Below, piece by piece: positions 9,411 to 21,900 of a DNA stretch of 64,000 nt (its first letter is position 1; each line of letters opens with the position of its first letter). Under the pieces are notes generated by a model. The model saw only the letters and a program-made list of their open reading frames with translations, did no database searches and was not told the DNA's origin. This DNA is from Shewanella dokdonensis (GTDB lineage: Bacteria; Pseudomonadota; Gammaproteobacteria; Enterobacterales; Shewanellaceae): assembly GCF_018394335.1 (NCBI RefSeq), contig NZ_CP074572.1, positions 3,968,001-4,032,000 of the forward strand, read 5' to 3'. Made by a program: the position numbers and the translations under genes.

Positions 9411-11332
9411 ATGTCTTTGATTTGGCGTAAAAGTAGCCTGCAGACCTTAGTGGTCAGCACCCTACTGCTGCTATTGCCTGCAACTGTCACTGCCGCCAGT
9501 GATTATAAAAAACAACGCCAACTATATCTGGATGCCAGAGACGCGCTGAAAAATAACCAGACAGACACCTATCAACAATTGCGCCAACAACTGGATGGCT
9601 ATCCGTTGGTGATCTATCTGGATTTTAATGCCAATCTTGATGCCATTTTGAAAATGCGCGGCAAACAGGCCTATGCGGCCATGCAGCCGTTTGTTACCTC
9701 ACCACTGTATGACATGGCGCGCCATCGCTATCTACTTCAGGCAGGTGACGCTAAACGCTGGCAGGATTTTTAGAAGTATCGGCCGATCTGCCGCGAGCCA
9801 CTGAGTTGCAGTGCTACTACTATCAAGCCAAATTAAATACCGGGGATAGCTCCGCGGCCTATAAAGGCGCTGGCGAGCTGTGGCTTACCGGCCATTCACT
9901 ACCTAAGCCCTGTGATCCCTTGCTCAAGGCATGGACTCATGCAGGGTTACGCAGTCAGGAACTTATCTGGTCGCGGATGTTGCTCAGCTTTGACGAAGGT
10001 GAAACCGGCCTGCTCAGCTTTCTAGCACAAAAGGTCACCCAACATAAAGCTCAAGCACAACTACTGTTAGATGTGTACCGGGATCCACGCACCCTGCGCC
10101 ATACCCGTTCATTCAGTGGGCAAGCGCCGATCTATGGCGATATTGTGGCCGCCGGCTTGAAGCGTCTGGCCAGCAAAGATCTTAAGCAAGCCTTCTCGTT
10201 ATATGCCAAATACCAGCAAGCGGGACGCTTTAACGATGACGATGGCCGCAAACTCAATCGTTATCTGGTGTGGTATGCCCTGCTGAAACGGGAAGATGGC
10301 CTACGGGACATAGTCGACACCATGCTGCCATTACTGCGTTCCGATGATCTCACCGAAAGGCGTTTACGCTGGGCACTGGCAGAGCAAGACAATACGACCG
10401 TGAAAAAACTGCTGCCACTGCTCAGTGACGACACCCGCAATGATGCGCGCTGGCAATACTGGCAACACAGATTCGGTCTGGTGGATGATGCTACCTATGC
10501 CAAGATTGCCGAACAGCGTAATTTTTACGGTTTTGCGGTGGCCAGTGAGTTGGGAAAACCTCTGAATCTGGCGAATGATCCTACGGTTCATCAAGATAAT
10601 CTACAGGCGCGATTGGCTGACGATCCAGGGCTTGCGCGGGTCAAGGAGTTGATGGCGCTCGACAAATGGCTTGATGCCAAACCCGAATGGAGCATGTTAC
10701 TGCAACGCCATAATCGACAGATGCAGGCACAGTATGGTCTATATGCCCTGCAACAAGGTTGGGAGGCGCTGGCCGTTGATGCCAGCATTTCGGCCCGGTT
10801 GTGGGATGACTTGGCAATGCGTTTCCCGCTCCCTGAAAAATCGAGTTTTGACAAGGCCGGGAAGACATTTAGCACTCCAGTAACCGAATTACGGGCAATT
10901 TCTCGCCGCGAAAGTGCCTACAATCCATACGCCACCTCAGGTGCGGGCGCGCGCGGTTTTATGCAGTTGATGCCAGGAACGGCTGCTCGTACCGCCAAAA
11001 AATACAAGTTGCCATACGCGGGAGTTAAAAGTCTGTATCAGCCAGAGATCAATATTCCGCTGGGAAGCGCCTATTACAGCCAGTTATTGCAGCAGTTTAA
11101 CGGCAACCGCATCCTGGCAACAGCGGCTTATAACGCCGGGCCATCTCGCGTCAGCCAATGGCTGAAAGACAGCCAAGGGAAACTCGATCTGATGACTTTT
11201 GTTGAAGTCATTCCCTTCACCGAAACCCGGGAATATGTGCAAGCGGTCTTTACCTATCGTGTCATCTATGAGCGCAAACAGCAGCAAACGCCCGCGTTTT
11301 TCAGTAGTACGGAGATGCAGTATCACTATTGA
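9411..11332 (+). CDS. slt: Soluble lytic murein transglycosylase SltY (one apparent frameshift)
   Basis: Slt70 cleaves the MurNAc-GlcNAc bond of peptidoglycan in the periplasm, leaving 1,6-anhydro ends. ATG at 9411 follows AGGAG at 9401-9405 and starts a signal peptide ending near LPATVTAAS. A large superhelical region precedes the C-terminal lysozyme-like domain, whose catalytic Glu is in SRRESAYNP, with GARGFMQLMPGTA and NIPLGSAYYSQLL following. The frame breaks in the five-T run at 9767-9771; one more T gives RWQDFLEVSADLP and 640 residues, close to the 645 of E. coli Slt70. The gene stands between rmuC and a MoxR operon. Confidence 0.93.
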
Positions 11333-11452
11333 GTCATAGCTTATCTTGAGATAGCGGCAAGCCGATTGCCGCAAAAATCTGTCCTGCTGACTTGGCACAT
11401 ACGCGTACAGCCATTACCTTGATAACAGTTATCTGTCATTTGCGAGGGTGTT

Positions 11453-12358
11453 ATGTCACAGGCGGTGATTGAGCAAGCGCTACAACAACTGCAACAGGTG
11501 CTAATAGGTAAGCCAAAGGTGATCCGCATGGCGCTGGCCTGTATTCTGGCCCGCGGGCATCTATTGATAGAAGATCTGCCAGGCATGGGCAAAACCACCT
11601 TATCGCAAGCGCTGGCGCAAACGCTCGGATTGAGTTATCAAAGGATCCAGTTCACCAGTGACATGCTGCCGGCTGATATTCTTGGCGTTTCTATCTTTGA
11701 CAAGCAACAGGCCGAGTTTGTGTTTCATCCTGGTCCCATCTTTCGCCAGATGATCCTGGCAGATGAGATAAACCGCGCCAGTCCTAAGACCCAAAGTGCA
11801 CTTTTAGAAGCTATGGCCGAGCAGCAAATTACCGTAGATGGCATGACGCATCTGCTGCCAAGGCCATTTTTTGTGGTGGCGACCCAGAATCCCAGTGAAC
11901 AATCTGGGACTTTTCCGCTGCCAGAGTCGCAGTTGGACCGGTTCATGATGCGCTTATCAATCGGCTATCCCAGTCAAGATGCCGAGCTAAAGATGCTAAA
12001 AAGTGGCAGTGACAAATCGCCATTGCTGCCACAGTGTTTAACCGCCATGGCACTGACACAACTGCAACAGCAATGCGATCAGGTCGCGGCCTCTGATGCA
12101 CTGCTAGGCTATATTCTGGCGCTAGTTGAAGGTTCACGCGAGTTACATGAGGGCTACGGTCTGTCGCCGCGGGCATCAAAAGCCCTGCTCGCCGCCGCTA
12201 AAGCTTGGGCGTTTATTCATGGTCGGCAATATCTGGTGCCCGAAGATGTGCAGGCCATCTTTGCGGCGGTAGCGGAACATAGATTGCGGCAGTCCAGTCA
12301 GCAGCAAGGTGAACAACTGTCGCTGCGTTTACTCAGCACCATTAACCCCATTCGGTAA
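11453..12358 (+). CDS. MoxR family AAA ATPase
   Basis: MoxR ATPases act as chaperones that help assemble or activate partner proteins. The 301-residue protein has Walker A (LPGMGKTTLSQAL, about residues 42-52), Walker B with DEINRASPKTQSALLEAM, a sensor-1 block (FFVVATQNPSEQSGTFPLPESQLDRFMMR) and a C-terminal lid ending in LRLLSTINPIR. It is the first gene of a MoxR / DUF58 / transglutaminase operon, with GAGGG ahead of the ATG and three bases between its stop and the next start. The substrate of this operon is not established; membrane or envelope protein maturation is the usual guess. Confidence 0.93.
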   Translation: MSQAVIEQALQQLQQVLIGKPKVIRMALACILARGHLLIEDLPGMGKTTLSQALAQTLGLSYQRIQFTSDMLPADILGVSIFDKQQAEFVFHPGPIFRQMILADEINRASPKTQSALLEAMAEQQITVDGMTHLLPRPFFVVATQNPSEQSGTFPLPESQLDRFMMRLSIGYPSQDAELKMLKSGSDKSPLLPQCLTAMALTQLQQQCDQVAASDALLGYILALVEGSRELHEGYGLSPRASKALLAAAKAWAFIHGRQYLVPEDVQAIFAAVAEHRLRQSSQQQGEQLSLRLLSTINPIR

Positions 12359-12361
12359 CTG

Positions 12362-13342
12362 ATGATGGTGACGACCACACCTTCGCAACCGCCACGCTGG
12401 CTCCAACGTTGGCTTTCCCGGCGAATTCCTGCGGGAGCGCAGCAACATCTCAGTCACCGCAGTATCTTTATTCTGCCTAGCGGTTTTGGCTTACTGTGGT
12501 TATTGCTGGCGTTACTGCTGTTTCTGTTTGGCACTAATTATCAGAATAATCTGGTGATCGGGCTGAGTTTATTGCTCGGCAGTATGTTTGTCAGTGTCAT
12601 TCTCTATAGTTACCGGAACCTGGCCGGGCTCAGCCTACAGGCGCTCCCTGCAACTGAGGTGTATGCCGGTGAAACCGTTGCCGTGCCGTTAAAACTGTCT
12701 GCCATGAACCAACTCTATCAGGTGCAATTTGGCTATCCCGTCGGGCAGAGGGTGACGGCATCAACAATATCGGCACAGCCACAAACCATAGCGTTGCCCC
12801 TGCCTACCGTTCAACGCGGTTGGCTACAACCTGGACGGCTATTGATAGAATCAAGATTTCCTTTGGGGTTGTGCCGGGTCTGGTCTTGGGTGGATCTGGA
12901 TAACCCGTTACTGGTATATCCCGCCCAACAACCTGCACAGCCACAGTTACAAGGGGCTAGCGATGATGGCATCAATGCCAATATGCGCCAACCGGGGATT
13001 GATGAATTCAGCGGTCTTAAATCCTGGCACCTTGGCGAATCATTAAAGCAAGTTGCCTGGAAACAATACGCCCAAGGCCGAGGCATGTTATCCAAGGAGT
13101 TTGCCGACCCACAAGGTCAGCCAGTGTGGTTGCAACTGCCCGCCCATCTTGATGCGATGCAACTGGAAGAAGCGCTCCGGCAGTTATGCTGGCAGGTGGA
13201 TACGCTGACGCGGCAACAGCGGCTGTGGGGCTTAAAACTGCCACAAAAGGTTATTGCGCCGGCTGCTGGTGACCAGCATAGACGTAGTGCGTTAACCGCC
13301 TTGGCGCTGTATCAGCCGCCGCCGGAGTTATGCGATGAGTAG
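12362..13342 (+). CDS. DUF58 domain protein, membrane-anchored
   Basis: A 326-residue protein with two adjacent hydrophobic helices (about residues 36-80, LLWLLLALLLFLFGTN and GLSLLLGSMFVSVILYSY) and a C-terminal DUF58 region. The hallmark of that region is seen in FSGLKSWHLGESLKQVAWKQYAQGRGM. DUF58 proteins are regular partners of MoxR ATPases and are distantly related to von Willebrand A-type domains. The gene lies three bases after moxR and overlaps the transglutaminase gene by eight bases, so the three are translated as a unit. Exact role unknown. Confidence 0.88.
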   Translation: MMVTTTPSQPPRWLQRWLSRRIPAGAQQHLSHRSIFILPSGFGLLWLLLALLLFLFGTNYQNNLVIGLSLLLGSMFVSVILYSYRNLAGLSLQALPATEVYAGETVAVPLKLSAMNQLYQVQFGYPVGQRVTASTISAQPQTIALPLPTVQRGWLQPGRLLIESRFPLGLCRVWSWVDLDNPLLVYPAQQPAQPQLQGASDDGINANMRQPGIDEFSGLKSWHLGESLKQVAWKQYAQGRGMLSKEFADPQGQPVWLQLPAHLDAMQLEEALRQLCWQVDTLTRQQRLWGLKLPQKVIAPAAGDQHRRSALTALALYQPPPELCDE

Positions 13343-15379
13343 CAGCGATCATCTCAGCCGCCGCACGCTGTTTTGGCTACTGCTGACCAATGTGGCGGTG
13401 CTACTGCCGTTATATGACAAGATCACGGTGGCAACGCTTGGGATCTGTGCCATCTGTTTTATCTGGCGGTTAGGCATTTATCTTGGCAAAGTTTCCCGTC
13501 CGCCGCGGCTACTTGTGACTCTGCTGGCGCTCTCAGCCGCGGTAACGCTGGCATTGGTGAGCCGCGAAATGGGCTTGTTAAATGCCCTGATCAATCTGCT
13601 GATCTTAGGCTATGCCTTAAAATATATTGAAGCCCGGAGGCGGCGCGATGTATTGGCCATCATCCTGGCAGGCTATTTCCTCATTGCGCTTTCTTTTATC
13701 GATCACCAAGCGATTGGCAATGTATTACTGCTCGCGCCAGTAACAGCCATCAATACTCTCACGCTGGTGAGTCTCTATCGTGATGATTGCTCGGCAACCA
13801 CTCAAAGCTGGCTTACCGCCAAATTACTGCTGCAAAGCCTGCCACTCACCTTGTTGTTATTCATCGTCATGCCACGGTTCGCTCCGCTATGGATGGTGCC
13901 GCAGATGAAATCAGCCAGCACCGGGCTAGCCGACGAAGTAGGTTTTGGCGATATCTCCCAACTCACGCGCTCGGCAGAACTGGCATTTCGCGCTACCTTT
14001 GACGGCGCGCTGCCACCACCGTCACAACGGTATTGGCGCGCACTGGTATTGGAGGATTACGACGGCAAACACTGGCGCCAATCGCAAACCACCAAAGCGT
14101 TACAGCACAGAGTTAATCTGCTAAAACCTGCCAGAACACCGCCACGCGGAGATAGCCGCAATTACAGCATTATTGCAGAAAGCTCGGGGCAGCAATGGTT
14201 ATTTGCCATGGGGAATGCCTATAGTGACAGCCAAGGCGTATTCAACATGCCTGACTATCGCTTATATGCCAGCCGCCCATTGGAGCAGAAACTACAGTAT
14301 CGAGTGCGGCAATACCTCAATGCGCCATTAGCGGAACCGCTAACCAGCACCGAACGTGAACGCAATCTGGCGCTACCCGCGCACATAAATCCCCGCAGCA
14401 GAGCCTTAGCTGAGCAATTTGTAGCCGAATATCCACAACCTGCCGCACGCCTCAACGCCATGATGCGGTATTTCAATCAACAACCATTTTTCTATACCTT
14501 GACGCCGCCAAGCACAGGGCCACAACAGTTGGATGACTTTCTGTTTGAAACCCGTGCGGGGTTTTGTGTGCATTACGCCTCAGCATTCACCTTTATGGCA
14601 CGCGCTAGCGGCCTGCCCGCGCGACTGGTTACTGGCTATCAAGGGGGCGAATTCAATCCTGATGCGGGTTATCTGAGTGTCTACCAATATATGGCGCATG
14701 CCTGGAGCGAAGTGTGGCTTAGCGGACGCGGCTGGGTACGTTTTGACCCCACCGCGATGATTGCCCCACAGCGGATTGAGCAGGGTTTTGACAGCATGTT
14801 TGCCGCCCAAGACAGTTACCTCGCAGGCCAGGCATTTTCCGGCATTCGCAGCAGTGCCTGGTTTAACCAACTGCGGCTCAGGTTTGCCAGTATCGATTAT
14901 TACTGGACCGTCTGGGTATTAGGTTTTAACAGTGAACGCCAACAGCAGGTCTTAAATGGTTTATTGGGCGAAATTACCGCCACCCGCATTGCATTACTGG
15001 TATTGGGCGTGATGGCACTGGTCTTTATCATCATAGGATACAGCGCCGGTTTGATTGCGTTCCCTACCCGCCAGCCGCAATTGGACCGAGACTTCCGGCG
15101 GATAAGCCGTCTGGCGGCACGTAAGGGGTTATGCGCGCCTACGGCTGTGGCCCTAAAGATTATGTCGCACAACTCAGGCAACGCTGGCCAGGTCAGCAAC
15201 AACTGCTCAGCGACTGGGGCGAGTTATACCTGCAACTCAAGTACGCCGAGCTGCAACCGCTCCAGCACCGGATGGAGCGGAAGCGCTTCCACCGGTTGAC
15301 ATCACAGCTCTGGTTGCAATTACTGCGCACGGCACCCGAGCCACAGGAACACCTTTCCCAAGTCAGTTCACGCGATTGA
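13335..15379 (+). CDS. TgpA-like membrane transglutaminase (one apparent frameshift)
   Basis: This is a TgpA/DUF3488-type protein: several N-terminal membrane helices, then a periplasmic transglutaminase-like core, then one more helix (about residues 550-575) and a short cytoplasmic tail. The Cys-His-Asp triad is visible as GFCVHYASAF, AHAWSEVWL and VRFDPTA. The frame breaks in the four-G run at 15125-15128; one more G joins RLAARKGV to MRAYGCGPKDYVAQ and gives 681 residues with the usual DUF4129-like tail. Without correction the tail is replaced by an unrelated Ser/Asn/Thr-rich stretch. It is the last gene of the MoxR operon. In Pseudomonas the homologue TgpA is needed for growth. Confidence 0.92.
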
Positions 15380-15505
15380 GCATTCAACGAGTGCCAGTCA
15401 TTACCCGTCGGCTTCGCAAGCCTAACGATCAACAGTGGCACATTCCAAATCAGCTATTTAGAATAGCTAACATCCGCCACTGAAGGCATATCGATCAGGA
15501 ATCGC

Positions 15506-18500
15506 ATGTTTAAACTGATCCAATCCAATAAAATGGAGTTACTGTCGGCCGCACTTGCCGATCAGTTAGCTACACCAGCCGCTGGTCAGTCACCTTTAAC
15601 TGAAGAGCAGATCCTGGTTCAGAGCCCGGGCATGTCAACGTGGTTGCGGCTAGAGATTGCCAAACACAACGGCATTGCGGCGGCGCTGAATTTTCCGCTG
15701 CCTTCCAGTTTCGTTTGGGATCTGTGCCACCAATTGCTGCCAGAGGTACCGCAAGAAAACGCCTTCACTAAAGAAGCCATGACCTGGAAGCTGCTGGGAC
15801 TCCTGCCCACGCTTATCAATGAGCCGGTATACGCACCGCTACGGCGTTACTTGGGTGATGACAGCAAACAGTTACCCTTAAAGCAGTTTCAATTAGCCGC
15901 GCGCATTGCCGATATTTTTGACCAGTATCTGGTATATCGCCCTGACTGGATTGCTGCCTGGGAGTCAGAGCAACTGCCGTTTGCTTTGAGTGAAGAGCAA
16001 CAATGGCAACCACAGTTGTGGCGACAACTGCGCCAGCGCAATCAACAGTTGGGACTCAGTGGCTACCACAGAGCGAACCTGCATCAAGCATTAGTCGCCA
16101 TCTTGCGTGATGACCAACAACACTTGCCGCAATTACCTACCCGGCTGTTTGTCTTCGGTATTTCTTCGATGCCGCCACAAATGTTGTCGGTATTACAAGC
16201 GCTCGGACATCGTTTGCAAGTGACAGTATTCAGCCTCAGTCCTTGTCAGCACTACTGGGGCGATATCGTCAACCCTAAGACCCGCGCCCGAATGAATCTG
16301 GCTTATGCGGCCAAACGCCAGCTCCCGGAAAACTGGCAAGACAGCCTGATCGTCGGCAATCCGCTCTTAGCAAATAACGGCAAGCTGGGGCGCGATCTAT
16401 TGGATCTACTGCTAGAGTTGCCTGCGGAAGATATTGAACTTGGGGACGATCTGTTTTATCCCGCTGGCGACGCCAACCTGCTACAAGGGTTACAACAGGA
16501 TATTTTGCAGATGGAAACTCGCGGCCAGTTGCTTGGCCCCGATAGCACACTCTACTTATCACTGACGGGGCGTCGGCTACTTCGCACCGATGACGATTCC
16601 CTCAGCTTGCGCAGCTGTCATTCACCGCTGCGCGAAGTCGAAACATTACATGATCATCTGCAATGGCTGTTAGCGCGTGAGCCACAGTTATCTCCCAAAG
16701 ATGTCGTGGTCATGATGCCGGATGTGGCCGCTTATGCGCCTTATATTGATGCGGTATTTTCTCACCGTGACGGCCAGTATTACATCCCTTACGCGATTGC
16801 CGATCGTGGTGCCAGTCAGGAATCGCCGTTAATCAGCAGCTTTCTGCAACTACTGGATATCAACAACAGCCGCTTTGCACTCACGGAAGTACTGACACTC
16901 CTGGAGCTACCCGCCACGTTGAAGCGCTTCGCGTTGGATGAAGCCGACCTGGCCCAGATCCGTCAATGGTTAGAACTGGCGGGGGTACGCTGGGGACGCA
17001 GCGGTGCCGCAAGGCAGCAGCAACAAGTGCCCGCCTTTGAACAAAATTCTTGGGCCGAAGGGTTAAAGCGTCTGCTCCTAGGCTATGCCTTGGAAGATGA
17101 CAGCGAATTGTTTGGCGGCCACCTGCCAGTTGCCGGCGTTGAGGGCCAATCAGCACAAGCACTTGGAAAACTGTTGAATTTTATTGAGGCACTGGATAAC
17201 ACAGCTAAAGCGCTGTCCAGCGAACAGCCAGCCAGCGTTAGAATCCAGCAACTATCAGCATTTTGTTTAGAATTTTACACCCCAGAAAACGACAGTGATA
17301 CGCAAGCATTAATGGCAATTCACCAAGCAATTGCCAAACTTGCATCAGAATTATCGAACGCAGGATTCAACGACATACTGGAGCAACAACTGCTGTTACA
17401 GTGGTTCCGTTCACAACTGGAAGAATCCCGTGTCGGCCAGCGTTATTTGGCAGGCGCTGTCAATTTCTGCACTCTGATGCCGATGCGCTCTATTCCATTC
17501 CAAGTGGTGTGCCTACTGGGGATGAACGATGGCGTTTATCCACGGGTACAACACCCGGTGGGCTTTGACTTGATGGCTCAGCAAGCACCGCGGCGTGGCG
17601 ATCGTTCGCGGCGGCTGGATGACCGTTATCTGTTTCTGGAAGCTTTGCTTTCAGCCAGGCGACAGTTTTACATCAGCTATGTTGGCCGCTCGCAGCGCGA
17701 CAACAGCCCCCGCAACCCATCCATGCTGGTGGCGGAACTCCTAGAATATTGCCAGCTGACTTGTCTGCCAGAAACGCTCGCCAGCACAAAACTCAGTGAG
17801 CCCTTGGATGCCACAGCCTTGCAGCAACTGGAAAGCACGCTATCGGGTATGCTGCTCAAACAGCAACCACTGCAACCTTTTGATGCGGCGCTGTACCAAG
17901 CCGCGTTGCTAAAGCATCCTGCCAGCGCAGCCCTTACCCCCTCCTTTGCCACACAATGGTGTCCGCAGCCACAAATGGCAGCGACCACGGATTTCCTTAA
18001 CGGGACACCTTTGCCTTTGTCAGCGGCGGATGCAGATACCACCGCCGAACAGATCATCGAACTGCAAGCCTTAGTGCGTTTTTTCCGTAATCCGGCGCAG
18101 TATTTTTTCAACCGCAGTCTCAAGCTGGATCTCGGTCTGGATCTTAGCGCTGACGATAATGATGAACCGTTTACACTCAATGCGTTGCAACGTTACCAAC
18201 TGCAACTGCTGATGCTGCAAGATGCCCTCAAGCATGACGGCATCAGCTCCGTAGCGCTCACTGAACGACTCAAAGCCAGTGGGCAATTACCCAATAAACC
18301 CTTTGATGAGCTGCTCCTTGGACGCTATCAACAGGATGTGGCGCCGTTACTGGATCGCACCTTGTACTTGCGCGGTGAGCAGCAGCAAACGCTGACAGTG
18401 GATTTGCCCTTCCCTGAACTTAATTGCCGTCTGCATGGACGTTTAGATGATATCAGTGCTAAAGGCTTGATCAGTTGCCGTCCCGGCGCAGCTAAAGGCC

Positions 18501-18985
18501 GAGATATCGTGCGGCTGTATCTCAGGCATCTGGCGCTCAATGCCAGTGGCTGGCAGCGCTATAGCTTCTTGCTGGATATGGGCGACTTCCATGCGCTAGC
18601 GCCGTTACCCGCCAGCGCAGCCAAACAGCGGTTACAACTGTGGCTACAGGCGTTTTATCACGGCCAATCGCAGCCTTTGCAGTTCATGCCACAAACATCG
18701 CTGGCCTATGCTGCGAGCACGGGCATCACCCATGAAGATCGGCTGGAAGAGGCCAAAAGTGCCTGGGATGATCGCCAAGGAAAAGATGGCAATACACTGC
18801 CCGGCGAAGGCAGCGATCCGCATTATCAACGTTGCTTCCGTTTTCCTGATGATTTTAGTGAAGACAGTTTCGGCCAACAGACTCTAACGCTGTTAACGCC
18901 GTTACTGAATGACTATCACCAGGGAGATCTGCGTGATTTAGCCGAATTTATTGCCAATGGCGGTAAGGAGCAAAGCCATGACTGA
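15506..18985 (+). CDS. recC: RecC, exodeoxyribonuclease V gamma subunit
   Basis: RecC scans for Chi and holds the RecB and RecD motors together in the RecBCD recombination and repair enzyme. The 1159-residue protein has inactive helicase-like domains typical of the family; blocks that identify it are EEQILVQSPGMSTWLRLEIA, FSLSPCQHYWGD, VQHPVGFDLMAQQAPRRGDRSRRLDDRYLFLEALL and YISYVGRSQRDNSPRNPS. It starts at ATG 15506 after AGGAAT. Its stop lies inside the start region of recB (ATGACTGA), an eight-base overlap. No frameshift was noticed here. Confidence 0.97.
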   Translation: MFKLIQSNKMELLSAALADQLATPAAGQSPLTEEQILVQSPGMSTWLRLEIAKHNGIAAALNFPLPSSFVWDLCHQLLPEVPQENAFTKEAMTWKLLGLLPTLINEPVYAPLRRYLGDDSKQLPLKQFQLAARIADIFDQYLVYRPDWIAAWESEQLPFALSEEQQWQPQLWRQLRQRNQQLGLSGYHRANLHQALVAILRDDQQHLPQLPTRLFVFGISSMPPQMLSVLQALGHRLQVTVFSLSPCQHYWGDIVNPKTRARMNLAYAAKRQLPENWQDSLIVGNPLLANNGKLGRDLLDLLLELPAEDIELGDDLFYPAGDANLLQGLQQDILQMETRGQLLGPDSTLYLSLTGRRLLRTDDDSLSLRSCHSPLREVETLHDHLQWLLAREPQLSPKDVVVMMPDVAAYAPYIDAVFSHRDGQYYIPYAIADRGASQESPLISSFLQLLDINNSRFALTEVLTLLELPATLKRFALDEADLAQIRQWLELAGVRWGRSGAARQQQQVPAFEQNSWAEGLKRLLLGYALEDDSELFGGHLPVAGVEGQSAQALGKLLNFIEALDNTAKALSSEQPASVRIQQLSAFCLEFYTPENDSDTQALMAIHQAIAKLASELSNAGFNDILEQQLLLQWFRSQLEESRVGQRYLAGAVNFCTLMPMRSIPFQVVCLLGMNDGVYPRVQHPVGFDLMAQQAPRRGDRSRRLDDRYLFLEALLSARRQFYISYVGRSQRDNSPRNPSMLVAELLEYCQLTCLPETLASTKLSEPLDATALQQLESTLSGMLLKQQPLQPFDAALYQAALLKHPASAALTPSFATQWCPQPQMAATTDFLNGTPLPLSAADADTTAEQIIELQALVRFFRNPAQYFFNRSLKLDLGLDLSADDNDEPFTLNALQRYQLQLLMLQDALKHDGISSVALTERLKASGQLPNKPFDELLLGRYQQDVAPLLDRTLYLRGEQQQTLTVDLPFPELNCRLHGRLDDISAKGLISCRPGAAKGRDIVRLYLRHLALNASGWQRYSFLLDMGDFHALAPLPASAAKQRLQLWLQAFYHGQSQPLQFMPQTSLAYAASTGITHEDRLEEAKSAWDDRQGKDGNTLPGEGSDPHYQRCFRFPDDFSEDSFGQQTLTLLTPLLNDYHQGDLRDLAEFIANGGKEQSHD

Positions 18986-21900
18986 GCCCGCAATGCAGCC
19001 AGCAATCGAGGCAAAACTGCTCAACGCCATGACCTTGCCACTGCAAGGCGCCCAATTGATTGAGGCCAGTGCCGGAACCGGAAAAACCTACACTATTTCC
19101 GGTTTGTATCTGCGTTTACTCTTAGGTATAGGCACTGCTGCAGCGCTGACCTGTGAACAGATATTGGTGGTAACCTTTACCAATGCCGCCACCGAAGAAC
19201 TCCGCGAGCGTATTCGCAGCCGCATTCGCCAAGCTTACCGCGCTTGTCTTGGCTTGCCAGAAAGTGATCCCTTTATCAATGAACTGCTGGGGCAACTCTC
19301 CCACGAACAACAACCGCTGGCACTGAGCCGTTTGGATCTGGCGTTAAAGTCGTTGGATGAAGCCGCAATTTTTACCATTCATGGCTTTTGTCAGCGAGTT
19401 CTCAGCGATCTGGCATTCGAATCATCACTGCTGTTTGATGCCGAGTTTACCCTTGATGACAGTGAATATCTGCATCACGCCGTGCGTGATTTCTGGCGCG
19501 AAGCCTGTTATCCCTTGGATGGCATGTTGGCGCAGATCATCTTTGAAAAACTACCCGGGCCAGATGCGCTCCAACAGAAACTGCGGCCACTGCTGGGCAA
19601 CCGTGAGGCCATAGCCACCCCGCTGCCACAAGCTTTTGGCGAGATTGCCAACGCCCTGAAACCAGCGTTGGCAAAACTGCGCCGCCAATGGCCAGCGGCC
19701 CGGCAAACCTTACAGCAGCAACTGTTCAGTTTGTCACTGAACGGTCGCCGTTATGGCAAAAAAGACGATGATTATCCGCTACTGACCGAAGCCTTGGCAC
19801 AGCTGGATAGCTGGGTTAATTCCCCCTATGAACAGCCCCCTGCCGCAGCACTGGATAAACTGTCGCTACAGCGCCTCAGTCTCAATAAATCCAGCGCACC
19901 GCCCCCACACCTGACGAAGCGCCAGTGTTAGCGTTAATCGATAGCATTCTGACCATGCAGACACAGTTGTTACCGGCATTTTTGTGTCTGGCACGTGAGA
20001 ATATCCGGCTGCGATTTGCCGCTGAAAAAGCCCGGCGCAATATGCTGACGCCAGATGATCTACTGTCAACGCTGGCCACAGCGCTGGGGCATACAACATC
20101 CGCAAGTGTGGCGAATTCTGGCAGTGCCCAGACCTTAGCGCAGGAGATTGCCCGCCGTTTTCCGCTGGCTCTGATTGATGAATTTCAAGACACCGACCCG
20201 CTACAGTTTGCCATCTTTTCACGTATCTATGCGGCCAGCCTGACGCTGACCGCCGCAGAACTGAATACAACAGCCCGCACGGGTGGCTTACTGATGATCG
20301 GCGATCCCAAGCAAGCTATTTACGCCTTCCGGGGTGGCGATATTCACACCTATCTGGCGGCCCGCGCAGAAACTCACGGGCAATATACCCTTGGCACCAA
20401 CTATCGTTCTGCCGCAGCAATGGTCAGTGCCGTCAACAGTTTATTCCTGCGACATGGCGCCCCATTTGCCGGAGAAAATATCCCGTTTGATGCGGTAACT
20501 GTGCCGGCGGCAGCTAAACACAAACAGCTGCAGAGCCAACACGATAACCATGCGCTGCAAATCCGTTTACTGAGTGAAGATCCCACCAAGGGACTGAATA
20601 AAGACAATGGCCGCAAGCTGCTGGCGGAAGATGCGGCCGAACAGATCCTATTGCTGCTAAACACACATGCGACCATCGTCAATGGCGAGCAGCAAAAGGC
20701 ATTGCGTGCCCGCGATATTGCCGTGTTGGTGCGCGACCATGTCGAAGCCGCCACCATGAAAGATGCGCTAGCGAAGCGGCAGATTGGTGCGGTATTTCTC
20801 AGCCGCGACAGTGTCTTTGCCACGCTAGAAGCCCGCGAATTAGCGCTGATACTGCAAGCACTTGCCAATCCGCGCGATGAAATGGCACTGCGCAGTGCCA
20901 TGGCGACCCAACTGCTAGGATTAAGCATTGGTGCCATCCATGAATTTAACCAGTCCGAAGATAGCCGGGCGTTATGGCTGGAGCGCTGCGAACGCTGGCA
21001 TCAATTGTGGCTTACCCGCGGCATTATGCCCGCCATCATGCAGCTCGTGGCCGATACAGGGGTGATCCATCGGTTGTTAGCTGGCGCAAATGGCGAACGG
21101 CGGCTCACCGATCTGCGGCATTTGTGTGAGTTATTGCAGCAAAAAGCCGCCGAACTGGATGGCCCAGCGGCATTGCGCTACTGGTTTGAACAACAACTGC
21201 TAGAAGCCGCGAATGGTGAAGAGCAACAGTTGCGACTGGAGAGTGAACAAAATCTGGTACAAATCGTTACCATTCACAAGAGTAAAGGTCTGGAATATCC
21301 CGTCTGTTTGTTGCCCTTTATCAGCTTGGCGGGCAGCAACCGGACACCAGATCCGCTGCTTTATCATCAAGATCAGCAGTTATGGTGGGATCTCGACAGA
21401 TCGGAGGCTGGCAAGGAACAACAAAAACAGGAACAACTGGCCGAAGATTTACGACTGCTGTACGTGGCTCTAACGCGCCCCATTTACCGCTGTTATCTGT
21501 CTATTGCCAACCACAGCAGCATGCTAAAAAACGGCATTAAGAGCCTTTTGCCACAAACGGCCATCGGTTATCTGCTAGGACTCAACGACAGCAATCTCGA
21601 TTTTGCCATGTTGCAGCAACAGATACAGCCGCTGCTATCGGAAGCTATTTCTGTCACAGTGATCGAGCCGTCCCCCAAGAGTGGCGTGCTCACATTGCAG
21701 CAAACACCCGCCGAATTGCCCACACCGCTGACCTTGACCATGCCGCAGCAACTGCCATGGCGAGTGGGCAGCTACAGTGGGCTGGTGAAAGAAACCGGCA
21801 ACTATGATTTTCCGGCCATACCAGTTGCCGAGGCAGAACTTCCACCGCAAACGCCAGGCATGGATGATGAGCAGTTTAATCCCTTGCTCAATCAGCTAAC

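Noticed and set aside
11354..11372. Hairpin GCGGCAA-GCCGA-TTGCCGC between slt and the MoxR gene
   Set aside because: It is a clean seven-base stem but is followed by A, not T, on the plus strand, so it is not a usual terminator; no other role can be supported.
15816..17162. Long antisense open frames inside recC, recB and other GC-rich genes
   Set aside because: They are shadows of well-supported genes and carry no recognisable domains or ribosome binding sites.
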